DNA of 51,055 bases from Bacillota bacterium (lineage in GTDB: Bacteria > Bacillota > Sulfobacillia > Sulfobacillales > JAIMBI01), in the NCBI GenBank assembly GCA_021818685.1, contig JAKATP010000007.1, forward strand, positions 1 to 51,055. The letters run 5' to 3'. A program made the translations under genes and the position numbers. Each line of letters begins with the position of its first letter. Within the stretch, counting starts at the first letter, position 1. Below, piece after piece: positions 6,871 to 16,214 of this stretch. The notes under the pieces were generated by a model. It was given only the letters and a program-made list of their open reading frames with translations, was not told where the DNA came from and did not search any database.

Positions 6871-9798
6871 GTGCCGACGTTTTATGTGGACGGAGCCGCG
6901 CAGGCCTTCGACGACGGCATCTCGCTGCTGGACGCCCTCCTGGCGGTGGAGGCGGCGCCGATCCATATATGTCGGCACGAGAGTCTCGGCCCCATCGGCA
7001 CCTGCGACACCTGTCTGGTGGAGCGCGACGGCCGCCTCGTACGTGCCTGCCTCACGCCGGTCCACGACGGTGATCGCATTGACGTGTCAGGCGCACGGGT
7101 GCAAAAAGCCCGCCAGGAGGCGGTCGAGCGCCTCCTCGAACGGCATCGTCTGGCCTGCACGGTGTGCGACAACAATGGAAACTGCGCCCTCCACGATGCG
7201 GTGCGTACCGTGGATCTGCGGGTGCAGGAGCGGCCTTGGCGCCCTTCCGGTTATGCGGAGGATGGCTCCCATCCCTTTTACAGCTACCGCCCCGACGCGT
7301 GCATCCTGTGCGGACGCTGCGTGGAAGCCTGCCAGGACGTGGCCGTCAACGAGACCCTCAGCATCGACTGGGAGCTCCCACGGCCGCGGGTGGTATGGGA
7401 CGGCGGTCAGCCGGCCGGCGATTCGTCCTGCGTGGCGTGCGGGCAGTGCGTGAGCGTGTGCCCGGTGGACGCGCTCATTGAGAAATCCATGGTGGGCCGG
7501 GCCGGATTTGCGACCGGCATCGCTCCGGCCCTTCGACAGACGCTCCTGGATGCCACCCGGGCGGTGGAAACCGACTTTCGTCCACTCCTCGCCCTGAGCG
7601 ACATGGAAGCCGCCATGCGGGCCTCCCGCATCAAGCGGACTAAGACCGTCTGCACCTACTGCGGAGTGGGCTGCAGCTTCGAGGTGTGGACCCACGACCG
7701 GGAGATCCTGAAGGTGGAGCCGAACCCCCAGGCGCCCGCCAACGGCATCGCGACGTGCATCAAAGGCAAATTCGGCTGGGACTTCGTGAACAGCCCCGAC
7801 CGGCTCGCGCGCCCGCTGGTGCGGGAGGCCGGCGGCTTCTTCCGGGAAGCGTCGTGGGAGGAGGCGCTCGAGCGGGTGCGGGACGGTTTCACGCGCATTC
7901 TCTCTCGCGAGGGTGCGGACGCCGTGGCCGTCATCGGATCCTCCAAGTGCACGAATGAGGAAGCGTACCTCACCCAGAAGCTCGCCCGGCAGGTATTCGG
8001 CACCAACAACGTCGACAACTGCTCGCGCTACTGCCAGGCGCCTGCCACCGCCGGTCTGTGGCGGACGGTGGGATACGGGGGTGACGCCGGTTCCATGGCC
8101 GATATCGAGGCCGCCGACCTGGTCCTCATCGTCGGGTCCAACACGGCGGAGTCGCATCCCGTGCTGGCATCCAAGATCAAGCGGGCCCAAAAGCTTTTCG
8201 GCCAGCGACTGGTCGTGGCCGATCTGCGGCGCCACGAGATGGCGGAACGGGCCGACCTCTATCTGCATCCGGCACCGGGCACGGATCTCTACTGGATCTG
8301 CGCCCTGACCCGTTATCTGATCGACGCCGGTTGGGCCGACATGGCCTTTATCGACCAGCGGACAGACGGTTTTGCCGCCTTGCGGGCCAGTCTTGAACCC
8401 TACACGTTGGGGGCCGCGGCGGAGGTGACCGGGATCCGGCCGGAAGAGCTGGAGCGCCTCGCGGTCATGCTCCATGAGGCGCCGCGAGTCGCCGTGCTGT
8501 GGGCCATGGGCGTGACCCAGCATCAGGCAGGCAGCGACACCTCCACCGCTTTGTCGAATCTGCTCCTGGTCTTAGGGCAATACGGACGCCCGGGGACCGG
8601 GGCCTTTCCGCTCCGGGGCCACAACAACGTGCAGGGCACGAGTGATTTTGGCTGCATGCCCAACTACCTGCCCGGCTACCAGCCGGTTGGCGATCCGGCC
8701 GTGCGCGCACGGTTCGAGGCCGTCTGGGGGCGGCTACTGCCGGCCGAGCCTGGCCTCGACAACCATCAAATGATGGACGCGATTCATGCGGGCCGTCTGC
8801 AGGGCGTTTACCTGGTAGGGGAGGACGTGTCCCTGGTGGACGCCGACAGCGCGTACGTGGAAGCGGCACTGTCCCGCCTGCCGTTTCTGGTGGTGCAAGA
8901 CGTGTTTTTCTCCAAGACGGCGCGTTACGCGGATGTGGTGCTGCCGGCGTCGCCCAGTCTTGAGAAGTCGGGAACGTTCACCAATACCGAGCGCCGTATT
9001 CAGCGGCTCGATCCGGCCTTCGCGCCGCTCGGGGAAAGTCTCCCTGACTGGCAGATCCTGATCCGCGTCGCGCGGGCCCTGGGAGTAGCCTGGGACTACG
9101 CCGATCCCGCCGACATCATGGCCGAGGCGGCCATGCTCGCCCCGCTGTTCGCCGGCGTTCAGCATGAGCGCCTGGACGGATTTCAGAGTGTTCAATGGCC
9201 GGTCGCTCCCGACGGGACCGGCACCCCCTACCTCTACCGTGAGCGTTTTCATTTCGATGACGGGCGCGCCCGCTTCTGGCCGGTCGCGTATTCACCGCCC
9301 GCTCAGGCCGACGACGAATTTGACCTCTATCTTAACAACGGGCGGCTGCTGGAACATTTCCATCAAGGGCAGCTCACCTTTCGATCCGAGGGAATCCGGG
9401 CGCGGGTACCGAAGACGTTTGTGGAGGTGTCGCCGGAGCTGGCCGCCGACCGGGGCCTGCAGTCGGGCGACGTGGTGCGGCTCCGATCCCGCCATGGAGC
9501 CATTCGGGTGAGTGTCGAGGTGACGGGGCGCGTCCAGGGGCGCGAGCTTTATCTGCCCATGCACGATGCGGGCGAGGCAGCCGTGAATCAGTTGACCGGG
9601 CGGCTTCACGACCGCGCCACCAACACGCCGGCCTTCAAGGAGCTCCCGGTGGCCCTCGAACGGCTCGAGCTCCGGGAGGAGCCGGCGCTGCCGCGCCGTG
9701 ATCACCGCCGACACCAGCGCACGCCGCGGCGGGGGGTCGACGTGGAACGCAAGTGGGCGCGCGGGGATTACACCCTGCCGGGTGGGGAGGAGCGTTGA
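6871..9798 (+). CDS. NuoG-like molybdopterin formate dehydrogenase, catalytic subunit (ForC/YjgC type)
   Basis: A 975-residue molybdopterin oxidoreductase. Domains in order: a 2Fe-2S ferredoxin (Cys34, 45, 48, 60); a His-Cys3 cluster region near residues 90-106; two 4Fe-4S clusters (Cys144/147/150/154 and Cys187/190/193/197); the molybdopterin domain opening with Cys261/264/268 and Cys296; and a C-terminal molydopterin dinucleotide-binding domain (residues about 820-935). The metal ligand position is Cys388, not selenocysteine, and is followed by Gln389 where well-studied formate dehydrogenases have His. This layout with a DUF1641 partner matches the Bacillus ForC/YjgC type, reported to pass electrons to menaquinone. 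GTG 6871 follows GAGGAGG. Confidence 0.88.
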   Translation: MPTFYVDGAAQAFDDGISLLDALLAVEAAPIHICRHESLGPIGTCDTCLVERDGRLVRACLTPVHDGDRIDVSGARVQKARQEAVERLLERHRLACTVCDNNGNCALHDAVRTVDLRVQERPWRPSGYAEDGSHPFYSYRPDACILCGRCVEACQDVAVNETLSIDWELPRPRVVWDGGQPAGDSSCVACGQCVSVCPVDALIEKSMVGRAGFATGIAPALRQTLLDATRAVETDFRPLLALSDMEAAMRASRIKRTKTVCTYCGVGCSFEVWTHDREILKVEPNPQAPANGIATCIKGKFGWDFVNSPDRLARPLVREAGGFFREASWEEALERVRDGFTRILSREGADAVAVIGSSKCTNEEAYLTQKLARQVFGTNNVDNCSRYCQAPATAGLWRTVGYGGDAGSMADIEAADLVLIVGSNTAESHPVLASKIKRAQKLFGQRLVVADLRRHEMAERADLYLHPAPGTDLYWICALTRYLIDAGWADMAFIDQRTDGFAALRASLEPYTLGAAAEVTGIRPEELERLAVMLHEAPRVAVLWAMGVTQHQAGSDTSTALSNLLLVLGQYGRPGTGAFPLRGHNNVQGTSDFGCMPNYLPGYQPVGDPAVRARFEAVWGRLLPAEPGLDNHQMMDAIHAGRLQGVYLVGEDVSLVDADSAYVEAALSRLPFLVVQDVFFSKTARYADVVLPASPSLEKSGTFTNTERRIQRLDPAFAPLGESLPDWQILIRVARALGVAWDYADPADIMAEAAMLAPLFAGVQHERLDGFQSVQWPVAPDGTGTPYLYRERFHFDDGRARFWPVAYSPPAQADDEFDLYLNNGRLLEHFHQGQLTFRSEGIRARVPKTFVEVSPELAADRGLQSGDVVRLRSRHGAIRVSVEVTGRVQGRELYLPMHDAGEAAVNQLTGRLHDRATNTPAFKELPVALERLELREEPALPRRDHRRHQRTPRRGVDVERKWARGDYTLPGGEER

Positions 9799-10232
9799 TG
9801 GCTGAGCCGCTCGACCGCCCGCGAGGCGCCGCCACCGTCCCCACGGCCGGGGTGGAGGAGCTGACAGGACGTCTTCTGGGGGCCCTCGCCGCTCATGGTG
9901 TCTTAGACGTGCTGGTGGCGGCGGTGGAGCAATCGGACCAGCTCGCGGCCATTGCTCTCGAGGCCTTCGCGGATGAATCCCATACGCACTCGCTCCGAAA
10001 CCTCCTGATTCTCACGCAGATGCTGGCGGTCCTGCCGGCCGAACAGCTTTTGGCGGCCTTTGCCGAACCAGTGCCTGAACGCGTAAGCCTGGCGGACCTC
10101 TTTCGGCGCTCGCGCTCGCCCGCGGCCCGGCGGGGGATGCACCGGGCCCTTCGCATTCTGGAGGCCCTGGGCGCGGCCGATGCGCCCCGGGGCGGCCCCG
10201 ATCATCGAAACAGGCGAGAGGAGATTACATGA
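9798..10232 (+). CDS. DUF1641 protein, partner subunit of formate dehydrogenase (ForE/YjgD type)
   Basis: A 144-residue, mostly helical acidic-to-neutral protein. The core (about residues 20-120), with alternating amphipathic helices such as VEELTGRLLGALAAHGVLD, matches the DUF1641 family. In Bacillus this family is always next to the NuoG-like formate dehydrogenase and is needed for its electron transfer to menaquinone. The ATG shares one base with the stop of the dehydrogenase gene and follows GGGGAGGAG, so the two are translationally coupled. An open frame reaching 45 bases further upstream lies within the dehydrogenase gene and was not used. The C-terminal 25 residues are charged and poorly conserved-looking. 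Confidence 0.8.
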   Translation: MAEPLDRPRGAATVPTAGVEELTGRLLGALAAHGVLDVLVAAVEQSDQLAAIALEAFADESHTHSLRNLLILTQMLAVLPAEQLLAAFAEPVPERVSLADLFRRSRSPAARRGMHRALRILEALGAADAPRGGPDHRNRREEIT

Positions 10233-11314
10233 TGCCCAATACCGATGCGATCTTGGTGACGCCCGGCGAAAAGAACTCCTTCCGGCAGGGAAGTGTGCCC
10301 GTGGTCGACGACCTCCGGCCCGGGGACCTCCTGTTGGAGGTGGTGGCGGTGGGCATCTGTGGGACCGATGCCGAGATCTGCGAGGGCCTTTACGGCCAGG
10401 CTCCAGCCGGCCACGAGGCCCTTGTGCTGGGCCATGAAAGCCTCTGCCGGGTCGTCCGCGCGGGTGCGGACACCGCCCGCTTCAAGGCCGGCGATCTGGT
10501 GGTGCCCATCGTGAGGCGGCCGTGCCCCGAGCGTTGTCCGGCGTGTGCCGTCGGTCGCTGGGACGAATGTATGACCGGGCACTATCAGGAACATGGGATC
10601 AAGGCTCTCGATGGATTTCTCCGCGGCCGCTTGGTACTGGAGGCAGACGCGGTCGTGCCGGCGCCGGCCGCTCTGGGCGAGTTGGGCGTGCTGACCGAGC
10701 CTCTCACCATCGTCGAGAAGGCCCTGGAACGGGCGCTGCAGATCCATACGGCGCCCGGACACCCGCAGACCGGTCTCGTAACCGGGGCAGGCCCGGTGGG
10801 GATCCTGGCCGCCCTGCTGCTCAGGAGCCGGGGTCTCGATGTGTACGTCGTGGACCGACGTCCGGCCGACTCCCCGAAGGCGCGGCTGGTCGAACGCATG
10901 GGCGGACACTACGTTGACGACAGTCAAACCCCTTTTGAGAAGGCGGGACCGCCGGGCGGATTCGACATCGGACTCGAAGCCACCGGCTACGCCCCGCTGG
11001 TCTTCCGGGCGCTGTCGGCCCTGGCCCAAAACGGTGTGCTGGCCCTGACCGGTGTCACGGGCGGCCACCATACCCTCGAGGTGGACGTCAATCTCATGAA
11101 CAGCACCATGGTGCTCGAAAACCAGGCCATGGTCGGATCGGTGAACGCGGCCCGGGCCCACTACGAGCGGGCGGTGCAGGACCTGGCCGGGTTCCAGCTG
11201 CAGTTTCCGGGGCTGTTGGAGCAGGTTATCACCGCACGGCATCCCCTGGCGGAGTTTGAGCAGGCCCTGCAAAAGGACCCCGATGACATCAAGACCATCG
11301 TAACCCTCGGCTGA
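10229..11314 (+). CDS. Zinc-dependent glucose 1-dehydrogenase (medium-chain dehydrogenase family)
   Basis: A 361-residue medium-chain dehydrogenase most like the glucose 1-dehydrogenases of thermoacidophilic archaea, which oxidise glucose to gluconolactone with NAD(P). Catalytic zinc residues are Cys44 (GICGTD) and His69-Glu70 (GHES). The structural zinc lobe has Cys99, 103, 106 and 114. The Rossmann motif GAGPVG follows at about residues 189-194, with a basic DRRP segment after beta-2 that suggests some NADP use. The C-terminal half matches the Glucose_dehyd_C type. Its ATG overlaps the DUF1641 stop as ATGA, so it is translated with the formate dehydrogenase, an unusual pairing. Other sugars or alcohols remain possible substrates. 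Confidence 0.82.
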   Translation: MMPNTDAILVTPGEKNSFRQGSVPVVDDLRPGDLLLEVVAVGICGTDAEICEGLYGQAPAGHEALVLGHESLCRVVRAGADTARFKAGDLVVPIVRRPCPERCPACAVGRWDECMTGHYQEHGIKALDGFLRGRLVLEADAVVPAPAALGELGVLTEPLTIVEKALERALQIHTAPGHPQTGLVTGAGPVGILAALLLRSRGLDVYVVDRRPADSPKARLVERMGGHYVDDSQTPFEKAGPPGGFDIGLEATGYAPLVFRALSALAQNGVLALTGVTGGHHTLEVDVNLMNSTMVLENQAMVGSVNAARAHYERAVQDLAGFQLQFPGLLEQVITARHPLAEFEQALQKDPDDIKTIVTLG

Positions 11315-11417
11315 CCGAGGTGGCCGCGTCCAGGGTGGTCTGAAAGGCGTACCGTGCTTGGTCGCATCATCGCTCGGTGTGCATCGTCGCTCCTCAATAT
11401 CGTATCGGGAGGTTGGC

Positions 11418-13256
11418 ATGCAGTTCTACGGGTTTTTGTCCAATAGCCGAACCGCGGCCCTGGTCGGCCCCGACGCGTCGGTGGACTGGCTGTCGTTTCC
11501 CCGCTTTGACGGTCCCTCCGTGTTCAGCCGCCTGCTGGGCGATGAGCGGCACGGATACTTTCGCATCAGCGCGAACGGAGGGGAGGTGACGGCGCAGCGT
11601 TACCTGCCGGGCACTAACGTCCTGGAGACGGAGATGACGGTCGGGGGCAAGAAGGCCGTCATCTGCGATTATCTCACCATGGGGCGGGCGGAGCTGCGGC
11701 GGCTGGTGTTGACGGAGATTCCGCTGACGGTTGAACTGCACCCGGTCTTCGAATATGGCCTGATTGCGCCGAACCCGCGCATCCTGAACGAGGCGGCGGT
11801 GGTGTTTGAGAACCCGAAGGGACCGGAGACGCTGGTGTTTGTCCCGGTGGGCCGTACCACCGATCCTTCCGCCGCCGTCACAGGGGATCCCGTGAACGGC
11901 CGCTGGACGCTTCCGCCCGGCCGCTACGACCTGATCCTGCGCTACCTGGCTGACACCGGCCGGGAAGGAGACGAAGTCCACCGCCAGCTGCGAGAGGAGG
12001 CGGCCTCCGCCGAACAGGCCTTGCAGGCGGAGGAGCCTCACGCCTCTCTGCGGCACACGATCCGCTACTGGAAAGATCATCTGAGCGCCGGCTACCAGGG
12101 ACCCTATCAGGATGCGGTCGAGCGTGCGCTGCTCGTGCTGTACGGACTCCAGTATCGGACCAATGGCGCCATCATCGCGGCCCCGACGACGTCGCTGCCG
12201 GAAACGGTTGGGGAAACACGCCAGTGGGATTACCGGTTTTCCTGGATTCGGGACGGTTCCTATATGGCCGAGGCCCTGCTCGACGCGGGGGATCACGTGA
12301 GTGCGCGGCGCTTCATCGAATTCATGCTGAGTCTGGTGGACCTGCAGGGTAAGCCATTCAAGGCGCCGTTCTTTCATATCGATGGCACCCTCATCCGCGG
12401 TGAGCATGAGCTCGGCTGGTTGCCGGGATTTCGCGGCTCGCGGCCGGTGCGGGAGGGTAACGCCGCCACGTCGCAGACGCAGCTCGACGTGGAAGGCGAC
12501 TTCCTGTGGACGCTCTACCGGTACGTGAAAGCCACCCACGACCGCGAATTTCTGACCTTCTACTGGACCGCCATCGAGACGATGGTCGACTGGGTGGCCG
12601 TGCACTGGGAAGAGAAGGACGCGAGCCTGTGGGAATTCCGGGGGCAGGACGCACACTACACCCACTCCAAGCTCATGTGCTGGGTGGCCCTGCGCTACGG
12701 GGCCGAACTGGCGGAAATGGCGGGCCGTCCAGCGCGGGTCGAGCACTGGCAGCGCGCCGCAGCCCGTGTCAAGGACGCCATCGAGACACACGGCTTCAGC
12801 TCCCGCCGCCGCGCATACGTGCAGGCGTTCGGGGGGGAGGCGCTTGATGCCGCCATCCTCACGCTGCCGCTTTACGGATTCTGCCCCGCCGACTCGGAAC
12901 GCTTCCGGTCCACGGTTGCCGCTATCGAGCAGGATCTGCTGCATTTCCCGTGGGTGTATCGGTACGCGAACGATATGCTGGGCACGGCCGCCCACCCGTT
13001 TGTCCTGGCCTCTAGCTGGCTCGCGCGGATCTACATCCGCCAGCATCGGGAGGCCAATGCCGATGCGCTCTTAAACGCCCTCTTGCAAAAGACAACCAAC
13101 CTCGGCCTGCTGGGTGAGCATGCGGACGTGGAGACGGGCGAGCCGCGCGGTAACTTTCCCCAGGGCTTCTCCCATCTCGGCGTGCTCATGACGGTGTTGG
13201 AGCTGGAGCAGGCGAGCCGGGAGCAAACTCGGGCCGGTGCCTCGAGCGCCTCTTAG
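11418..13256 (+). CDS. Glycoside hydrolase family 15 (glucoamylase/trehalase-like)
   Basis: A 612-residue GH15 enzyme. An N-terminal beta-sandwich (about residues 1-230, opening with the family-typical FLSNSRTAALVGPDASVDW) precedes the (alpha/alpha)6 barrel. Barrel landmarks are RQWDYRFSWIRDGSY, the general acid Glu406 in LWEFRG followed by HYTHSKLMCW, and the C-terminal GEPRGNFPQGFSHLG. Bacterial members of this form include glucan glucohydrolases and trehalases that release glucose. No signal peptide is seen, so it is probably cytosolic. ATG 11418 follows GGGAGG; a longer frame upstream lacks one. It lies 103 bases after the glucose dehydrogenase, so released glucose could feed that enzyme (inference). 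Confidence 0.88.
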   Translation: MQFYGFLSNSRTAALVGPDASVDWLSFPRFDGPSVFSRLLGDERHGYFRISANGGEVTAQRYLPGTNVLETEMTVGGKKAVICDYLTMGRAELRRLVLTEIPLTVELHPVFEYGLIAPNPRILNEAAVVFENPKGPETLVFVPVGRTTDPSAAVTGDPVNGRWTLPPGRYDLILRYLADTGREGDEVHRQLREEAASAEQALQAEEPHASLRHTIRYWKDHLSAGYQGPYQDAVERALLVLYGLQYRTNGAIIAAPTTSLPETVGETRQWDYRFSWIRDGSYMAEALLDAGDHVSARRFIEFMLSLVDLQGKPFKAPFFHIDGTLIRGEHELGWLPGFRGSRPVREGNAATSQTQLDVEGDFLWTLYRYVKATHDREFLTFYWTAIETMVDWVAVHWEEKDASLWEFRGQDAHYTHSKLMCWVALRYGAELAEMAGRPARVEHWQRAAARVKDAIETHGFSSRRRAYVQAFGGEALDAAILTLPLYGFCPADSERFRSTVAAIEQDLLHFPWVYRYANDMLGTAAHPFVLASSWLARIYIRQHREANADALLNALLQKTTNLGLLGEHADVETGEPRGNFPQGFSHLGVLMTVLELEQASREQTRAGASSAS

Positions 13257-13338
13257 AATCGCTTGGGATCGGCGGGGCGGGCGCCGGACCGGGTGGAGAA
13301 CGGTCGGGCTCGAGTGCCATGTATCCGGCGCGCACGGC

Positions 13339-16107
13339 TTACGGGGAGACGCCGACCGCGTCGACGTAGCCGAGTTCGGTGCCAAACCAGAGTGTCTGGC
13401 CCACCAATACCGGGGACGAGGTGCCAAGGGGCCCGGTCGACAGGGGGTCTGTGGCCACGACCGCCCCGGTGCGGGCGTTGATGGCTACGATGCCGCCGCT
13501 GCCGTTGCCCCAAAAAAGACGGCCGCCCGCCAGCACCGGGGACCCGGTGGCGACCCCTCCGGGCATCCGGCCCTTCCACAGCCGGTGACCGGTTCGGCTG
13601 AAGGCGAAGATGGTGCCCGCGGCCGGATTGGCGATAAACACCCCCGCCGGGGTGGCCAGCGGCGTGCCCACCTCCGCTTGGTCGAGACTCAGATGCCCAT
13701 GGCCGAGTGTCCGGCTCCAGAGCGTTTGCCCGGTGGCCGCATTGATCGCAAACAGCGTTTCGGACAGCGTGGGCAGGGGCGACGTATTGACGATCCGGCT
13801 CACGCCCGTGATGTAGGCGATGCCGCCGGATACGGCCACACTGCAGTCGGAGAGGCCGCTTTTTACCGGCAGGGCTAAAGACCAGGCGATGCGGCGGCGC
13901 GCGATGTCAATGCTCCACAGGGTGGAGGAGCGGGCCGGGTATGAGACCAGGTATTGATTCGTGGCCACCAGAATGTGCCCGTCTACGTATTGAAGCGCCG
14001 ACAGACTATCGAATCCGGTGAGCGGGAGTGACCACAGTATCTGTCCGCTCGCGGCGGCGATCGCGACGAGGCGGCCCGAGCCCGTCACCTCATACAGAAC
14101 CCCGGCATGATATAGCGGTGTGGCCATGTCCTCGGCGCTCGTGGACCGCATCCAAACCTGCTGGCCCGTGCGGGCGTCGAGCGCCACCAGGCCGTTCGGT
14201 CCGGTGCCCCGGATCCATCCCGCGCGTCGGTTGTAGCCTCGAAAGCTCGGGTCGCCCACCCCCACCACCACCAGCAGTCGGCGGCCATCGGGGACCAGCA
14301 GCGGCATGCCGTGCACCTGGTTCGGAACGACGGCGCTCCACTGCCGCAGGCCGGAGAGCGCGGCCAGCGCCACCACCTCATCCGTCGTGGTGCCCGCATA
14401 CACGAGGCCGCCCGCACTCACCGCCACTTGGCCGGCTACCGGTCCTCCGGCCGGCAGCGCGAGGTTCAGCGGGCCCAGGGACGAGGCAAACCAGGCTTCG
14501 TGAGTGGGCCCGTATCCCTGGGCGGCGATGACCGTGGGAAGAGGCGGCGCACTGGTCGGGAGCGGGGCGGCGTGAAGTGGCTTTAAGCTCACCATCTTGC
14601 TGGGTACGGGAACGGACGAGCTGGTAGCGCTCGGAATCGGACCCCACATGGGCGGCCAGACCAGGTCGGTCGAGATGCGGTCAGGCAGCGAGATGCCGAC
14701 CCATAGCGGGAAGAGATACAAGGTCGTCAAGATGAGGAGCACCCAATAGGCTCGCAGCGCCCACGGCCGCCGCCCGATGCGCACGTGGGCGAGCAGGCCC
14801 GGCAGGGCTGCCGCGGCAATCGCCACCGCCACCGTCATCGGGTAAAAGTAGTAGTCAAATTTGGACCGGGGCGTGAGAAACCAAGTCCCGTAGAATGCCG
14901 CCGTCCAAATCCATAAGGCGCCCCAGCCCACGCGGTCGCCCGGCAGATGGGCCAGTACGCCCGGTCGCACAATCTTAAGACCGCCCAGCAATAGGCCCGC
15001 GCCGCCCATCCACACCCACAAAGGATTGGACAGCGCGTAGACCGCCGAGTGCCAGCGGCCGGTGTACGAGGAGATCAGGTAGATCGGGCGCGGCAGGAGA
15101 AACCAGGTCCAGGCCGGTGACAGCCAGGGGTGGGTGAAGCGGAGTGCCCACATCCCGTCCAGCAGCTGGTGCTGGATGTACACCACACCGTACAAGAACC
15201 CATCGGCCGCGGGAACCCCGTTGGCGAAGCCCACTGGCCCGGCGCCCCACAGATAGGTGGCCACGTAGATCGCAAGCGGTAGCACGACCAGGGCGGCCAC
15301 ATAGAGGAAAAGCGTGCGCATCACGGGCCCGACACGGGGATGGCCGACGGTCCGGAGATGTTGGAAAAACCCGAGTGCCAGAATCCCGCCCGCCGTCAGG
15401 AGGGCCTGGCCTCCGGTCCATTTGGTGGCGAGCGCGAGCCCTAAAAGGGCTCCGCCTCCGAAGAGAAGCGCGACCCGGCCCCCCTTCGCCGGCACCGCGA
15501 CGAGGTCAAACCCTGCCACCAGGACCAGGAGAATACCCCAGGTGGCGAGGGGTACCACGGTGGAATCGAGCAGTGCCGTCCGGCTCATGCCGATGCCGAG
15601 TCCCTCCAACGCCAGACAGAACCCGGCGACGACCGGCAGCGCGGGATGCCGTGGAAACAGAAAACGGGCCAGAAAATATCCCGCCGCCGGCAGGAGTCCG
15701 CCGAGGACCGCGCCCGGGAGCCGCCAGGCCCAGGGGTGGTTGCCAAAAGCCCAGATCGACGCTGCGATCAGCTCTTTACCAAAGGGCGGGGCGGAGAAAA
15801 GGTTGGGATCGGTGAAGCGGGTGAGGGGACCGGTCAGGGCCGATCCATGCAGGGTAGGAAGGCCGAGGAGGTTCTGGGCGGTGGCGACGTAATAGGCTTC
15901 GTCATACGCGTAGCCGTGGAACGCTCCGACGCCGATCAGGCGCACGAGGAGAGCCAGAACGGTAAAGAGGGCGAAGACCGCCCATTGCGGACGACTCAGT
16001 CGGAAAATCTGTGCCGTACGGTCCGCGCCCCTCACCGCCTTTTGGGGCCACTCCCCTCGAACTCCCATGGTGGGCCCATGCACTCTCATCACCACTCGAT
16101 TCGGCAC
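13339..16107 (-). CDS. GT39/PMT-like mannosyltransferase fused to a PQQ-type beta-propeller
   Basis: A 922-residue membrane protein. Residues about 40-500 hold some ten to twelve helices and the acidic first-loop motif YAYDEAYYV, the arrangement of PMT-type (GT-C) glycosyltransferases that move a sugar from a lipid-phosphate donor to an acceptor outside the membrane. Residues about 545-920 form an apparent seven-bladed propeller, each blade ending in a TGQxLW-like repeat (SGLRQW, TGQQVW, SGQILW, RRRIAW, TGQTLW, TGHRLW, TGAVVA), as in PQQ-like or BamB folds, predicted extracytoplasmic. The fusion is unusual. The start is uncertain: GTG 16107, ATG 16089 and ATG 16068 all lack a strong ribosome binding site. 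It is divergent from the second DUF4012 gene. Confidence 0.8.
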   Translation of the reverse strand: MPNRVVMRVHGPTMGVRGEWPQKAVRGADRTAQIFRLSRPQWAVFALFTVLALLVRLIGVGAFHGYAYDEAYYVATAQNLLGLPTLHGSALTGPLTRFTDPNLFSAPPFGKELIAASIWAFGNHPWAWRLPGAVLGGLLPAAGYFLARFLFPRHPALPVVAGFCLALEGLGIGMSRTALLDSTVVPLATWGILLVLVAGFDLVAVPAKGGRVALLFGGGALLGLALATKWTGGQALLTAGGILALGFFQHLRTVGHPRVGPVMRTLFLYVAALVVLPLAIYVATYLWGAGPVGFANGVPAADGFLYGVVYIQHQLLDGMWALRFTHPWLSPAWTWFLLPRPIYLISSYTGRWHSAVYALSNPLWVWMGGAGLLLGGLKIVRPGVLAHLPGDRVGWGALWIWTAAFYGTWFLTPRSKFDYYFYPMTVAVAIAAAALPGLLAHVRIGRRPWALRAYWVLLILTTLYLFPLWVGISLPDRISTDLVWPPMWGPIPSATSSSVPVPSKMVSLKPLHAAPLPTSAPPLPTVIAAQGYGPTHEAWFASSLGPLNLALPAGGPVAGQVAVSAGGLVYAGTTTDEVVALAALSGLRQWSAVVPNQVHGMPLLVPDGRRLLVVVGVGDPSFRGYNRRAGWIRGTGPNGLVALDARTGQQVWMRSTSAEDMATPLYHAGVLYEVTGSGRLVAIAAASGQILWSLPLTGFDSLSALQYVDGHILVATNQYLVSYPARSSTLWSIDIARRRIAWSLALPVKSGLSDCSVAVSGGIAYITGVSRIVNTSPLPTLSETLFAINAATGQTLWSRTLGHGHLSLDQAEVGTPLATPAGVFIANPAAGTIFAFSRTGHRLWKGRMPGGVATGSPVLAGGRLFWGNGSGGIVAINARTGAVVATDPLSTGPLGTSSPVLVGQTLWFGTELGYVDAVGVSP

Positions 16108-16214
16108 CGCGCGGATGGTCCCTGCTCGAAATCGGAGCCAGTCGCGTGAGTCGAAAATCGTTCAGGATCGCTCAGCATTCGAGGAGAGTCGCGCGCGCGA
16201 GACAAGTCTGCAGC

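Noticed and set aside
8032-8037. Possible selenocysteine site in the formate dehydrogenase
   Set aside because: The active-site codon is TGC (Cys), followed by CAG; there is no in-frame TGA.
7087-8523. 478-codon minus-strand open frame
   Set aside because: It is antisense to the formate dehydrogenase gene, whose protein is a full-length domain match. Long antisense frames are expected in GC-rich coding DNA.
11394-13046. 550-codon minus-strand open frame
   Set aside because: Antisense shadow of the GH15 gene; the translation is His/Arg/Gln-rich and has no domain features.
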